A stretch of DNA of 64,000 bases from Nocardioides panaciterrulae (GCF_013409645.1 NZ_JACCBG010000001.1:2478001-2542000), one strand, 5' to 3'. Positions 34,047 through 42,799 are shown, counted from the stretch's first letter. The notes: generated by a model not told the origin, from the letters alone. A program made the numbers and translations.

Positions 34047-34268
34047 ATGCTCAAGACCCACCCGTTCCGCGTCCTGTCCGTCGTCGCCGTCGTGGCCGTC
34101 GGCCTGCTCTTCCTGTCCGCGCCGGGCGCCCACGCCACCAGCGGCGCGTGGTACTACATCAGCGCCTTCGGCTGGTTCGGCTTCCTGATCATGGCGCTGG
34201 TCTTCGCGGTGCTCGCCGTCGCGGCGGCCGTGATGGCGCTCGGCCGGAACCGCAGCAGCCGGGCCTGA
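34047..34268 (+). CDS. Short exported or membrane protein
   Basis: The 73-residue product begins with a basic n-region and a hydrophobic segment (VLSVVAVVAVGLLFLSAPGAHA) that looks like a cleavable signal, followed by TSGAWYYISAFGWFGFLIM and a second hydrophobic stretch ending in a basic tail (GRNRSSRA). It is either a two-span membrane protein or a one-span protein after cleavage. AGGAGG lies 6 bases before the ATG. It is 45 bases upstream of a two-component system and might be part of its signal path. Family not recognised. Confidence 0.72.
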   Translation: MLKTHPFRVLSVVAVVAVGLLFLSAPGAHATSGAWYYISAFGWFGFLIMALVFAVLAVAAAVMALGRNRSSRA

Positions 34269-34313
34269 GCCGAACCGCCCCGCGCGGCCCGCGCAGGTGG
34301 CAGGCTGACGTCC

Positions 34314-35540
34314 ATGCTGGACCTGGCCGCCGGGTCGGTGCGCCGCCTCCTCGAGGTGTCGCTCCACCGGGTCGTCTACACGCTGCTGTTCGCGATCATC
34401 GCCGTCGCCGCGGCGACGCTGGTGGTGCCCCCGCTGCGGCAGTACTCCGGCACCCACGAGCAGATCATCGGCGAGGCCGTGCTCCTCGTCCTGGTCATCG
34501 AGCTGGTCGGTGGCCGGCTGCACCGGTTCGTGGACTGGCTGCTCTACGGCCAGCGGGACGACCCGGCGGCGGCCACCGCCCGGCTCTCGCGGTCCCTCGA
34601 GGACGTCGACGACGACCACGCGCTGGAGTCCCTGGTGGCGGCGCTGGCCGGGACCCTGCGCCTGACCCACGTCGCCGCGGTGCTGCACACCGGCACCGGG
34701 GAGCACACGGTGGTGGCCGTCGGGGACCCCTCATCAGCGGTGGAGTCGTTCCCGGTGCGGCACGCCGGCACCCCGCTCGGCGAGCTCCGCGCCGCGCGCC
34801 GGGCGCAGGCCTTCGACCATCGGGACCGTCGGCTGCTGCGCGCGGCCGCCGGCCAGATCGGGCTGGTGCTGCACGCGGCCTCACTGACAGCCGAGCTGCG
34901 CACGGCGCGCGAGGCCCTGGTGCGCTCGGTGGAGGAGGAACGGCGCCGGCTGCGGCGCGACATCCACGACGGGGTCGGCCCCACCCTGGCGGGCATCGCC
35001 CTCGGCGTGGAGTCGGCCGGCCGCGCGGTCGAACAGGACCCCGTCCGGGCCACCGCCCTGCTCGCGGACGTCCGCGCCGACGTCACCGCGCTGGTCGCCG
35101 ACGTCCGCCGGGTCGTCGACGGGCTCCGGCCCCCGATGCTCGACGAGGTCGGGCTGGTCGGATCGCTCGAGCAGCTGGCCCGCTCCTTCGACGCCCGCGC
35201 CGGCTGCCGGACCCGCGTGACCGCCGGTGAGCTGCCGCCGCTGTCGGCCGCGGTCGAGGTGGCCGCCTGGCACATCGGCGCCGAGGCGATGACCAACGTC
35301 GCCCGGCACGCGGGCGCCACCTCCACGCGGGTCGACGTCGCCGTGCACGGGGACGTCCTGCAGCTCGAGATCGCCGACGACGGACGCGGCGGGGCCGGCC
35401 CGCGCCCCGAGGGCACCGGCCTGGACTCGATGCGCCAGCGGGCCGAGGCGGTCGGCGGCACCCTCGACGTACGAAGCGAGGCGTGCGGCACCACCGTCAC
35501 CGCACGGCTGCCGGTGTCGGCGGAGGTCTCCCGTGCCTGA
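34314..35540 (+). CDS. Sensor histidine kinase (NarX/DesK-type, HisKA_3)
   Basis: The 408-residue kinase has a short N-terminal membrane part (two hydrophobic segments, about 20-40 and 52-68), a GAF-like domain (about 100-195), the HisKA_3 dimerisation helix with the phosphorylated His218 in RRLRRDIHDGVGPTL, and a HATPase domain with ANVARHAG N-box-like and DDGRGG motifs. It phosphorylates the response regulator at 35533-36204, whose gene overlaps it by 8 bases. The signal is unknown. The start ATG follows the small exported-protein gene by 45 bases. Confidence 0.92.
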   Translation: MLDLAAGSVRRLLEVSLHRVVYTLLFAIIAVAAATLVVPPLRQYSGTHEQIIGEAVLLVLVIELVGGRLHRFVDWLLYGQRDDPAAATARLSRSLEDVDDDHALESLVAALAGTLRLTHVAAVLHTGTGEHTVVAVGDPSSAVESFPVRHAGTPLGELRAARRAQAFDHRDRRLLRAAAGQIGLVLHAASLTAELRTAREALVRSVEEERRRLRRDIHDGVGPTLAGIALGVESAGRAVEQDPVRATALLADVRADVTALVADVRRVVDGLRPPMLDEVGLVGSLEQLARSFDARAGCRTRVTAGELPPLSAAVEVAAWHIGAEAMTNVARHAGATSTRVDVAVHGDVLQLEIADDGRGGAGPRPEGTGLDSMRQRAEAVGGTLDVRSEACGTTVTARLPVSAEVSRA

Positions 35541-36204
35541 CCACCCCGGGCCGCTGCGGGTGCTCGCGGTGGACGACCACCCGGTCTACCTGCGCGGCCT
35601 GGTCGCGACGCTCGAGGACGCCGAGGGCGTGGAGCTGTGCGGCACCGCTCCCACCGCCGCCGCCGCCGTCGAGGCGGTGACGCGGGCGCAGCCCGACGTG
35701 GTGCTGCTCGACCTCAACCTGCCCGACGGCAACGGGGTCGAGGTCACCCGCACGCTGCGCGGCAGCGGCTGGGCCGGGGCGATCGTGATCCTCACGATGT
35801 ACGAGGACGAGGTGGCGCTGCGGGCCGCGCTCGAGGCCGGCGCCCGCGGCTACCTGGTCAAGGGCGCCGACCAGGAGGAGATCGTCGGGGCGGTGCGGGC
35901 GGCCGCGCACGGCGGCCTGGTGGTCGGCCCGCAGCTCGCCGATCAGCTCGCCGGCATGCTGACCGGTCCCGCGACGGTCCCGCGGGTCGGCGGGCTCAGC
36001 GAGCGGGAGACCGAGATCCTCGGCCTGATCGCCCGCGGCCGCACCAACCCCCAGATCGCCCGCGACCTCGTGGTCAGCGACAAGACCGTACGCAACCACA
36101 TCACGAACATCTTCGCCAAGCTCGGGGTCAGCGACCGTGAGCAGGCCCGGGTCCGGGCCCTGGAGCTGGGGCTGCGCGAGCAGCTGGACCCACACTGGCC
36201 CTGA
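35533..36204 (+). CDS. NarL/FixJ-type response regulator
   Basis: The 223-residue protein has a receiver domain with acidic pocket AVDDHP, phospho-acceptor Asp60 (VVLLDLNLP) and conserved Lys109 (GYLVKG), and a C-terminal LuxR-type helix-turn-helix (SERETEILGLIARGRTNPQIA, VSDKTVRNHITNIFAKL). It is the cognate partner of the kinase at 34314-35540; the GTG overlaps the kinase stop region by 8 bases, giving translational coupling. The target genes are unknown; the upstream short membrane-protein gene is a candidate. It is convergent with pfkA, 41 bases away. Confidence 0.94.
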   Translation: MPDHPGPLRVLAVDDHPVYLRGLVATLEDAEGVELCGTAPTAAAAVEAVTRAQPDVVLLDLNLPDGNGVEVTRTLRGSGWAGAIVILTMYEDEVALRAALEAGARGYLVKGADQEEIVGAVRAAAHGGLVVGPQLADQLAGMLTGPATVPRVGGLSERETEILGLIARGRTNPQIARDLVVSDKTVRNHITNIFAKLGVSDREQARVRALELGLREQLDPHWP

Positions 36205-36245
36205 GCCGCAGCCACGCACCCGGCCCGGACCCGCCCGGGGAGGAC

Positions 36246-37274
36246 CTAGCCGAAGAAGACCTCCGCCTCGGCGTACTCCTCGGGGCTGACGACCTTCAGC
36301 TCGCCGGTGCCCTCGATCAGCGGAACCCGGATGATCTTCGTGCCGCGCAGCGCGACCATCGTGCCGAACTCCCCGTCGGCCACGGCGTCGATCGCCTGCA
36401 GCCCGAACCGGGTGGCCAGCCACCGGTCGAACGCCGTGGGCGTGCCGCCGCGCTGCACGTGGCCGAGGACGACCGCGCGGGCCTCCTTGCCGGTGCGCTT
36501 CTCGATCTCGCCGGCCAGCCGGTCGCCGATGCCGCCGAGGCGGACGTGGCCGAACTCGTCCTTCTGCCCCGACTGCAGGGTCATGTCGCCGCCCTCGGCG
36601 GGCATCGCGCCCTCGGAGACCACGATGATCGGGGCGTACTCGCTGCGGAAGCGGGTCTCGACGAGCTCGCAGACCGCGTTGATGTCGAAGGGCTGCTCGG
36701 GGATCAGCACGGCGCTGGCGCCGCCGGCGATGCCCGAGTGCAGCGCGATCCAGCCGGCGTGCCGGCCCATCACCTCGACCACGAGCACCCGGTGGTGGGA
36801 CTCGGCGGTGGTGTGCAGCCGGTCGATCGCCTCGGTGGCGATGTTGACGGCGGTGTCGAAGCCGAACGTGAAGTCGGTGCCGGACAGGTCGTTGTCGATC
36901 GTCTTCGGCACCCCGACCACGTTCACGCCCAGGTCGGCGAGCTTGGTCGCCACGCCGAGGGTGTCCTCGCCGCCGATGGCCACCAGCGCCCCGACGCCGT
37001 CGCGGGCGAGGTTGTCCTTGATCCGCTGCACGCCGTCGTCGATCTTGAACGGGTTGGTGCGCGAGGACCCCAGGATCGTGCCGCCGCGCGGCAGGATCCC
37101 GCGGCACTGCTCGACGCCGAGCTCCATCGTCACGCCCTCGAGCGGCCCCCGCCACCCGTCGCGGTAGCCGAGGAACTCGAAGCCGTGCTGGCGCACCCCC
37201 TTGCGCACCACCGCCCGGATCACGGCGTTCAGTCCGGGGCAGTCCCCGCCTCCGGTGAGCACTCCGACACGCAT
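36246..37274 (-). CDS. pfkA: 6-phosphofructokinase, predicted pyrophosphate-dependent (group III)
   Basis: The 342-residue protein interconverts fructose-6-phosphate and fructose-1,6-bisphosphate. It aligns fully with actinobacterial PfkA (MRVGVLTGGGDCPGLNAVIR, MGRHAGWIAL, QRGGTPTAFDRWLATRFG). Two residues mark the phosphoryl donor: position 104 is Asp in GGEDTLG where ATP enzymes have Gly (GGEGT in M. tuberculosis), and position 124 is Lys in PKTIDND. Asp104 with Lys124 is the pattern of PPi-dependent enzymes such as that of Amycolatopsis methanolica. If so the reaction is reversible and not allosterically controlled. CAGGAG lies 6 bases before the ATG. Confidence 0.93.
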   Translation of the reverse strand: MRVGVLTGGGDCPGLNAVIRAVVRKGVRQHGFEFLGYRDGWRGPLEGVTMELGVEQCRGILPRGGTILGSSRTNPFKIDDGVQRIKDNLARDGVGALVAIGGEDTLGVATKLADLGVNVVGVPKTIDNDLSGTDFTFGFDTAVNIATEAIDRLHTTAESHHRVLVVEVMGRHAGWIALHSGIAGGASAVLIPEQPFDINAVCELVETRFRSEYAPIIVVSEGAMPAEGGDMTLQSGQKDEFGHVRLGGIGDRLAGEIEKRTGKEARAVVLGHVQRGGTPTAFDRWLATRFGLQAIDAVADGEFGTMVALRGTKIIRVPLIEGTGELKVVSPEEYAEAEVFFG

Positions 37275-37385
37275 GACAACTCCTGGGTTGGATCGTTCAC
37301 AACGGCAGTCGACGACTCTAGTGGTCCCGGTCACGCGCGGGCCAGTGGTCTCACGCAGCGACCGGCCCCCCACTAGGGTCGCGCC

Positions 37386-38225
37386 ATGACGTTCTCGATC
37401 GTGGCCCGCTCCGCCGACGGAGAGTCCTGGGGCGTGGCCGTCGCCTCCAAGTTCCTGGCCGTGGGGTCCGCGGTGCCCGCCGCGGTCGCCGGCGTCGGCG
37501 CCATCGCCACGCAGGCCGACGCCAACGTGGCCTTCAAGGGCCTGGCCCTGGCCCACCTCGACGACGGCGCCACCGCCGACGTCGCGCTGCAGCGGCTCCT
37601 CGAGGAGGACACAGGGCGCGAGCACCGGCAGGTCGGCATCGTCGACATGGACGGCAACGCCGCCTCGCACACCGGGCACGAGTGCCTGGACTGGGCCGGC
37701 AGCATCACCGGCGACGGCTTCGCGATCCAGGGCAACATCCTCACCGGCGAGGACGTGGTGCTCGCGATGGAGCGCGCCTGGCACGAGTCCGGCGCCGACA
37801 CGCCGCTGGCCCGCCGGCTCCTCGCGGCCCTCGCCGCCGGCGACGCGGCCGGCGGCGACCGGCGCGGGCGGCAGTCGGCAGCCCTGCTGGTGGTCGAGGA
37901 GGGGGCCGGGTACGGCGGGCTCGACGACATCGCGGTCGACCTGCGCGTGGACGACGCCACCCCGTGCGGCGGCGACCCGGTGGCCGAGCTGGGCCGGCTG
38001 CTGGACCTCAACGACCTCTACCTGACCGCCTCCACCGAGGAGGAGAAGGTCCCGGTCACCCCAGAGCTGGAGCAGGAGTTCGAGGAGTTCGCCCACGCCG
38101 GTGGGCACCGCGACTTCCACGCCTGGGTCGGCACCGAGAACTACGAGATGCGGGTCGCGCCGGACCTCTCCTGGGTCGACCGGCAGATCCTGCAGATCGT
38201 GCGGGGTGGCGCGGCGGGCTCGTGA
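37386..38225 (+). CDS. DUF1028 family protein (Ntn-hydrolase-like)
   Basis: The 279-residue protein matches DUF1028: MTFSIVARSADGESWGVAVASKFLAVGSAVPAA (opening block), ATQADANVAFK and GFAIQGNILTG. The fold is related to Ntn hydrolases, with Thr2 or Ser4 possible nucleophiles if the N-terminus is processed; the family's reaction is not established. A C-terminal extension of about 60 residues is present. The -10 TAGGGT (37374-37379) ends 6 bases before the ATG, giving a leaderless transcript. Its stop overlaps the start of the FGGY kinase (GTGA), so they are one operon. Confidence 0.9.
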   Translation: MTFSIVARSADGESWGVAVASKFLAVGSAVPAAVAGVGAIATQADANVAFKGLALAHLDDGATADVALQRLLEEDTGREHRQVGIVDMDGNAASHTGHECLDWAGSITGDGFAIQGNILTGEDVVLAMERAWHESGADTPLARRLLAALAAGDAAGGDRRGRQSAALLVVEEGAGYGGLDDIAVDLRVDDATPCGGDPVAELGRLLDLNDLYLTASTEEEKVPVTPELEQEFEEFAHAGGHRDFHAWVGTENYEMRVAPDLSWVDRQILQIVRGGAAGS

Positions 38226-39424
38226 GCGTCCTGGCGATCGACGCCGGCACCACCGGCGTCACCGCGGTCGTGGTCGAGCGCGACGGCCGCGTCGTCGCCA
38301 CCGGCCACCAGGAGCTGGCCCGCCACTCCCCCGCCTCCGGCTGGGTCGAGCACGCGCCGGAGCAGCTCTGGCAGGCCACGCTCGGCGCCGTCCGGGCGGT
38401 GCTCGGCCGGGTCGACCGCGCCACGCTCGAGGCGGTCGGCGTCACCGGCCGGCGCGGCACGATCCTGCTGTGGGACCGGGAGACCCTCGGGTCACCCCGG
38501 CCGGCGATCGGGTGGCAGGACCGTCGTACCGCCCAGGTCTGCGACCGCCTGCGCGCCGCGGGCCACGAGGACCGCCTCGCCGAGCTGACCGGCCTGGGGC
38601 TCGACCCGTCCTGCTCCGGCACCAAGCTCGCCTGGATCGCCGAGCACGAGCCGCACACCTGGGCGCTGGTGGAGTCCGGGCGGTACGCCGTCGGCACCGT
38701 CGACTCCTACCTGGTCACCCGGATGACCCGCGGCACCTACCACGTCACCGACGTGTCGAACGCCTGCCGGACCCTGCTGCTCGACCTGGGGTCCGGCGAC
38801 TGGTCCGACGAGCTGTGCTCGCTGTTCGGGGTGCCCCGGGACGCGCTGCCGGACCTGGTGCCGAGCTGGGGCGAGGTCACCACGACCGACCGTCGCTCGT
38901 TCCTCGACCTGTCGCTGCCGATCGCGGGGCTCGCCGGCGATCAGCAGGCGGCGCTGTTCGGCCAGGCCTGCTTCGACGAGGGTGACGCCAGGTGCGGCTA
39001 CGCCCCCGGGGCGGCCGTGCTCACCACCGTCGGCACCACCCTGCCGCGAGCCCGGGGCGGACTGCTGCCCACCGCCGGGTGGCGCTCCCCCGACGGCGAG
39101 CTGACCTACGCGCTCGAGGGTGCGCTCCCCGGCTGCGGGATGACCCCCGAGGCGATCGCGTCCGAGGTCCGCGACCTGCTAGCGGCCATCCCGCCGCCCA
39201 CCGCGCTGCGGGTGGACGGCGCCGCGGCGGCCGACGACCTGCGCTGCCAGCTCCTGGCCGACCGGGTCGGCGTCCCGGTCGAGCGCCCGACCGTCCTCGA
39301 GACCGCCCCGCTCGGCGCCGCCTTCCTCGCCGGCCTCGGCGCCGGGGTGTGGTCCTCCACCGACCAGCTGCGCCACGCGTGGCGCCTGGACCGCCGCTTC
39401 GAACCGGCCGGGCGGGCCGACTAG
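38222..39424 (+). CDS. FGGY family carbohydrate kinase, short form
   Basis: The 400-residue protein has the ASKHA fold of FGGY kinases: phosphate loop AIDAGTTGVTAVVVE, GWQDRRTAQVCDRL, GTVDSYLVTRMT, GDQQAALFGQ and VGTTLPRA. It is closest to glycerol kinase-like members but about 100 residues shorter, with the last domain reduced (ETAPLGAAFLAGLGAG). It should phosphorylate a polyol or sugar at the expense of ATP; the substrate is unknown. Overlap with the DUF1028 gene suggests a shared pathway. Its TAG stop lies in a ctag palindrome shared with the convergent coiled-coil gene, so the two ends overlap by 4 bases. Confidence 0.86.
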   Translation: MSVLAIDAGTTGVTAVVVERDGRVVATGHQELARHSPASGWVEHAPEQLWQATLGAVRAVLGRVDRATLEAVGVTGRRGTILLWDRETLGSPRPAIGWQDRRTAQVCDRLRAAGHEDRLAELTGLGLDPSCSGTKLAWIAEHEPHTWALVESGRYAVGTVDSYLVTRMTRGTYHVTDVSNACRTLLLDLGSGDWSDELCSLFGVPRDALPDLVPSWGEVTTTDRRSFLDLSLPIAGLAGDQQAALFGQACFDEGDARCGYAPGAAVLTTVGTTLPRARGGLLPTAGWRSPDGELTYALEGALPGCGMTPEAIASEVRDLLAAIPPPTALRVDGAAAADDLRCQLLADRVGVPVERPTVLETAPLGAAFLAGLGAGVWSSTDQLRHAWRLDRRFEPAGRAD

Positions 39425-40320
39425 CCCTCGACCCCCAGCCGGGCGACCGCCTCGGCGGCCGCGTCGCGGGTCCGACGGGCCTCGAGCACCAGCTCCTCGG
39501 CCTCGGCGCGGGCCTCCTCGGCGCCCTCGAGCTCCTCGTCGACCTCCTCGGCCTGCTCCTCCAGCTCGGCCAGCCGGCGGCGCAGCTCGTCGATCTCGCC
39601 CTGCACCTGCAGGTTGCGCGCCTCGAGGTCGTGGACCCGAGCGGTGGCGTCGTCGAGCGCCCCGCTCGCCCCCGCCAGCTCCTCCTCCGCCCCGGCCAGC
39701 TCCTCGCGCGCCGCGGCGAGGGCCTTGGCGTCGGCGTCGGGGTCGGGCACGACCCGCAGCTCGGGGCGGGGCGCCGGGGCCGCCTCCCGGCGGGTGGCGG
39801 TGAAGCCCAGTGCCTCCGGCGCGGCGACGGCCGACCCGAGGTCGACCTCGTCCACCCCGGTGGCGGCCAGCGCGGTGACCAGCAGGCCGCTGCGCACCGC
39901 CTCGCTGCACCCCTGGTCGAGGATCGCGGCGGTCAGCGTCGCCTCGACCTGGTCCGCGACGGCCTGGGTGAGCCGCTGGCCGCTCTCGGCCGCGACGGCG
40001 CGGGCCCGGGTAGTCACGGCCGCGGTGAGCTGGCGCCGCTGCCGGGTGAGCGCGCGCAGCTCGTCGCCGGCCAGGTTGGCCGCCGCGTCGCGCAGCGCCG
40101 AGCCCACCTCGAGCACCTGGCCGACCTGGTCGGCCTCCCGCCGCACCAGCAGGTTGACCGCCCAGGCCGCCACCGAGGGCTTGCGCAGCCGCTTGATCCG
40201 CGCCGACAGCTCGGGGTCGTCCTTCTTCAGCTCCTTGGCGCGGGCGTCGCGGGCGGGGGTGAAGTCGGCCATCGCGAGCCCGTACAGCTCGTCGGCCACC
40301 TCCAGCAGCGGGTCGGTCAC
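39421..40320 (-). CDS. Coiled-coil protein of unknown function
   Basis: The 299-residue protein has a conserved-looking N-terminal helical region (LYGLAMADFTPARDARAKEL, KPSVAAWAVNLLVR) seen in many actinobacterial hypothetical proteins, a Pro-rich break near residue 185-195, and a long acidic coiled coil (about 200-290) with heptads of Glu/Leu. No signal or membrane segment. It may be a structural or scaffold protein; no enzymatic motif is visible. GGAGGGG precedes the GTG. The 3' end overlaps the FGGY kinase gene by 4 bases. It is 33 bases downstream of the response regulator gene and may be cotranscribed. Confidence 0.8.
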   Translation of the reverse strand: MTDPLLEVADELYGLAMADFTPARDARAKELKKDDPELSARIKRLRKPSVAAWAVNLLVRREADQVGQVLEVGSALRDAAANLAGDELRALTRQRRQLTAAVTTRARAVAAESGQRLTQAVADQVEATLTAAILDQGCSEAVRSGLLVTALAATGVDEVDLGSAVAAPEALGFTATRREAAPAPRPELRVVPDPDADAKALAAAREELAGAEEELAGASGALDDATARVHDLEARNLQVQGEIDELRRRLAELEEQAEEVDEELEGAEEARAEAEELVLEARRTRDAAAEAVARLGVEG

Positions 40321-40353
40321 GGTCGCCCCTCCGGGGCCGGCCGCCGGGGCGGG

Positions 40354-41049
40354 TCAGTCGGCATCGTCGATGCCCTGCTCGATCGCCCAGCGGGTCAGCT
40401 CGACCCGGTTGTGCAGCTGGAGCTTGCGCAGCGTGTTCTGCACGTGGTTCTGCACCGTCCGGTGCGACAGCACGAGCCGCTCGGCGATCTGCTTGTACGA
40501 CGAGCCCTTGGCCACCATCCGCAGCACCTCGGTCTCGCGCTCGGTCAGCCGCGGCCGCCCCCCGTCCTGCCCCTCCTCGTCCTGGCCGGACACGGGCTCC
40601 GGCCCGCCGGCGGCCAGCCGGCGGAACTCCCCGAGCACCAGTCCGGCGAGCCCCGGGGTGAACACGGTGTCGCCGGCCGCGACCCGGCGTACGGCCTCGA
40701 CCAGCTCCTCCCGCGACGCGGACTTCACCAGGTAGCCGGTCGCGCCCGCCTTCACCGCGGCGAGGACGTCGGCCTGCTCGCCCGAGGCCGAGAGCACGAG
40801 CACCCGCGCCGAGGGGTCCCCCCGGAGCAGCTCAGCGGTCACCTGGACGCCCGACGGCGGTGGGATCTGCAGGTCCAGGACGACGAGCGCCGGCCGGGTC
40901 GCCGCGGCGCGGGTCAGCGCCTGCTCACCGGTGCCGGCGACCGCGACCACGTCGTAGCCGGCGCTGGCCAGGTCGCGCTCGACGGCGTCGCGCCACAGCG
41001 GGTGGTCGTCGACGACCATCACCCGGATCCGTTCGGCCGCCTCGGCCAC
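40354..41049 (-). CDS. LuxR-type response regulator (partner of the kinase at 41645)
   Basis: The 231-residue protein has a receiver with acidic pair VVDDHP, phospho-acceptor Asp59 (VVLDLQIPP), conserved Lys in GYLVKS, and a LuxR helix-turn-helix (LTERETEVLRMVAKGSSYKQ, LSHRTVQNHVQNTLRKLQL). The linker is long and acidic (PVSGQDEEGQDGGRP). The GTG at 41049 is chosen because GGAGGGGG lies just upstream; a GTG 15 bases earlier is possible. In actinobacteria this regulator pairs with MacS-type kinases. The kinase gene lies 600 bases upstream with a flavin-reductase-like gene between them. Confidence 0.92.
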   Translation of the reverse strand: MAEAAERIRVMVVDDHPLWRDAVERDLASAGYDVVAVAGTGEQALTRAAATRPALVVLDLQIPPPSGVQVTAELLRGDPSARVLVLSASGEQADVLAAVKAGATGYLVKSASREELVEAVRRVAAGDTVFTPGLAGLVLGEFRRLAAGGPEPVSGQDEEGQDGGRPRLTERETEVLRMVAKGSSYKQIAERLVLSHRTVQNHVQNTLRKLQLHNRVELTRWAIEQGIDDAD

Positions 41050-41109
41050 CGCTCCCCCTCCCACCGTCCCGCGTGCCGTCCCGCCTGCCGTCGTGCTTCC
41101 TCGGCCCGG

Positions 41110-41619
41110 CTATCGCTCGGCGCGAGCGTAGCGACCGCGGCGGTGCACCAGTGCCGCTTCGTCGGCACCGATCTCCACGTGCTCGACCGTGCAGCTGACC
41201 AGGGCCGACCAGCCCACCTCGGTCGTCGACTCGAGCACGACCCCGGCCCACGAGCCGTCCGTCACCAGGCGCGGCCCCCAGGCGGTGTCCTCGAACTCCG
41301 CCATCCGGAACGCCCCGCCCGGGGCCGGCGCGACCCCGGCGAACGCATCGGCGAGCCCGCGCTGCTCCCACGTCAGCAGCGACACCACGGCCCGCTCGCT
41401 GCGCTGGAGGGTCTCGGCGAGGTCGGAGTCGGGGTCGAGCAGAGCCAGCACCCGCGCGGGCTCGCCGGCGGCGACCATCAGGGAGGAGACGGTCAGGCCC
41501 GCCCGCCCCCGCGCGTCGGCCGCGGTCCACAGCGTCACGGCGCCACCGAGCCGGCCGCGGAACCGGCGTACCGGGTCGGGATCGGGGTCGAGGAACGGGT
41601 GCTCGCTGTGGATCGTCAC
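41110..41619 (-). CDS. Flavin reductase-like domain protein
   Basis: The 169-residue protein fits the flavin reductase-like (PF01613, FMN-binding split barrel) family: FRGRLGGAVTLWTAADARGRAG, LTVSSLMVAAGEPARVLALLD, and VSLLTWEQRGLADAFAGVAP. Members bind FMN and reduce it with NAD(P)H, or bind flavin only. A -10 TACCCT (plus-strand 41626-41631) ends 6 bases before the GTG, so it has its own leaderless promoter. It is inserted between the sensor kinase and its response regulator on the same strand, which suggests a redox or flavin link to that system, but this is inference from position. Confidence 0.83.
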   Translation of the reverse strand: MTIHSEHPFLDPDPDPVRRFRGRLGGAVTLWTAADARGRAGLTVSSLMVAAGEPARVLALLDPDSDLAETLQRSERAVVSLLTWEQRGLADAFAGVAPAPGGAFRMAEFEDTAWGPRLVTDGSWAGVVLESTTEVGWSALVSCTVEHVEIGADEAALVHRRGRYARAER

Positions 41620-41644
41620 GCAGCGAGGGTACGGCGGGCCGCGC

Positions 41645-42799
41645 TCACCCCTCGACCGGCACGACCAGCTCCCACTCGGTGCCCCACGGGCCGGTGCTGA
41701 GCGTCGCCGTGCCGCCGAGGTCGGCGACTCGGCCGCGGATCGACTCCGTCACGCCGAGCCGGCCCTCGCGCTCGGCCCGGTCGAGCCGGCCCGCGGGGAT
41801 GCCCGGCCCCTCGTCGCGGACCGAGACCGTCACCTCACCGGGCAGCGCCTCGATCAGCACCCACGCGGGGGCGGCCGGTCCGACGTGGCGGGCCACGTTG
41901 TCCAGGCACGCCTCGACCACGGCGACCAGCTCGCGGGCCACCCGGACCGGCACGGGCACGGGCGAGCCGGGCACCGCGACGGTGACCCGGCGCGTGGACT
42001 CGAGCCGGGCCAGGTCCTCGGCGAGGTCGACCGGCCCGGCGACAGGATCGGCGCCCGGACCTGCGGCCGGCGAGGTGCCCAGGCTGTCCTGCCGGCGGAT
42101 CAGCGCGCGCAGCGCCGCCTCCTGCTCACCGGCGAGCCGACCCAGCTCGGCGCCCTCGCCGCCCAGCTCGGCGCCGCGGCGCTGCACCAGCGCCAGCACC
42201 TGCAGCACGCCGTCGTGCACGGCCCGGGCCAGCCGTGCGCGCTCCGCGGCCGCGGCGGCGTTCCGCTCGGCCACGTCGCGCTGCTCGGCCATCTGCTGCA
42301 CGGACGCCGACATCAGCCCGACGACCGGGCCGCCGACCAGCAGCAGGAAGACGTTGCCGTAGTTGGCCTGCGTGAAGTGGTCACGGACGGCCAGGTCGCA
42401 CGCCGAGAGGACCACGCCCGCGACCAGCCCGCCGCTCCACCTCCAGTGGATCGCCCAGGCCAGCAGCGGCGCCATCACCCAGAAGCCCGGGACGGTGGCG
42501 TCCAGCTCGCCGCCCAGCACGACCGGCGAGACCAGCAGCAGCCCGGCCGCGACCAGCAGGTCGGCCACCAGCAGCGTCGGCGTCCGGCGCCCCGGGACGG
42601 CGTACCCCCAGGTGGCGAGGGCGGTCCAGGCCACGAGCAGCAGCAGGCAGCCCGCCAGCCCCCGTGGGTGCGCCGCGTCGTCGAGACGGCGGACGTCGAG
42701 GACCAGCGCGTTGGCCAGCACGACCGCGCGCAGCACCGCCAGGGCCCGGAGGAGCCGGTCCTCGACGGCGAGGGCGGCCGGCCCCGACGCTCGGGTCAG
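41645..42799 (-). CDS. MacS-type sensor histidine kinase
   Basis: The protein of about 384 residues has 5-6 N-terminal membrane spans (to about residue 168), a dimerisation helix with His195 in ARLARAVHDGVLQVLALVQ and a HATPase domain (VEACLDNVARHVG, VRDEGPGIPAGRLD, GRLGVTESIRGRV). It resembles the MacS/PspC-like kinases of actinobacteria that pair with LuxR regulators. The start is unusual: no ATG/GTG/TTG is placed to include the first span except a GTG at 42736, while a CTG at 42799 has AGGAAGG just upstream and overlaps the PlsC stop (CTGA). I prefer 42799, with 42736 as the alternative. Confidence 0.85.
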   Translation of the reverse strand: MTRASGPAALAVEDRLLRALAVLRAVVLANALVLDVRRLDDAAHPRGLAGCLLLLVAWTALATWGYAVPGRRTPTLLVADLLVAAGLLLVSPVVLGGELDATVPGFWVMAPLLAWAIHWRWSGGLVAGVVLSACDLAVRDHFTQANYGNVFLLLVGGPVVGLMSASVQQMAEQRDVAERNAAAAAERARLARAVHDGVLQVLALVQRRGAELGGEGAELGRLAGEQEAALRALIRRQDSLGTSPAAGPGADPVAGPVDLAEDLARLESTRRVTVAVPGSPVPVPVRVARELVAVVEACLDNVARHVGPAAPAWVLIEALPGEVTVSVRDEGPGIPAGRLDRAEREGRLGVTESIRGRVADLGGTATLSTGPWGTEWELVVPVEG

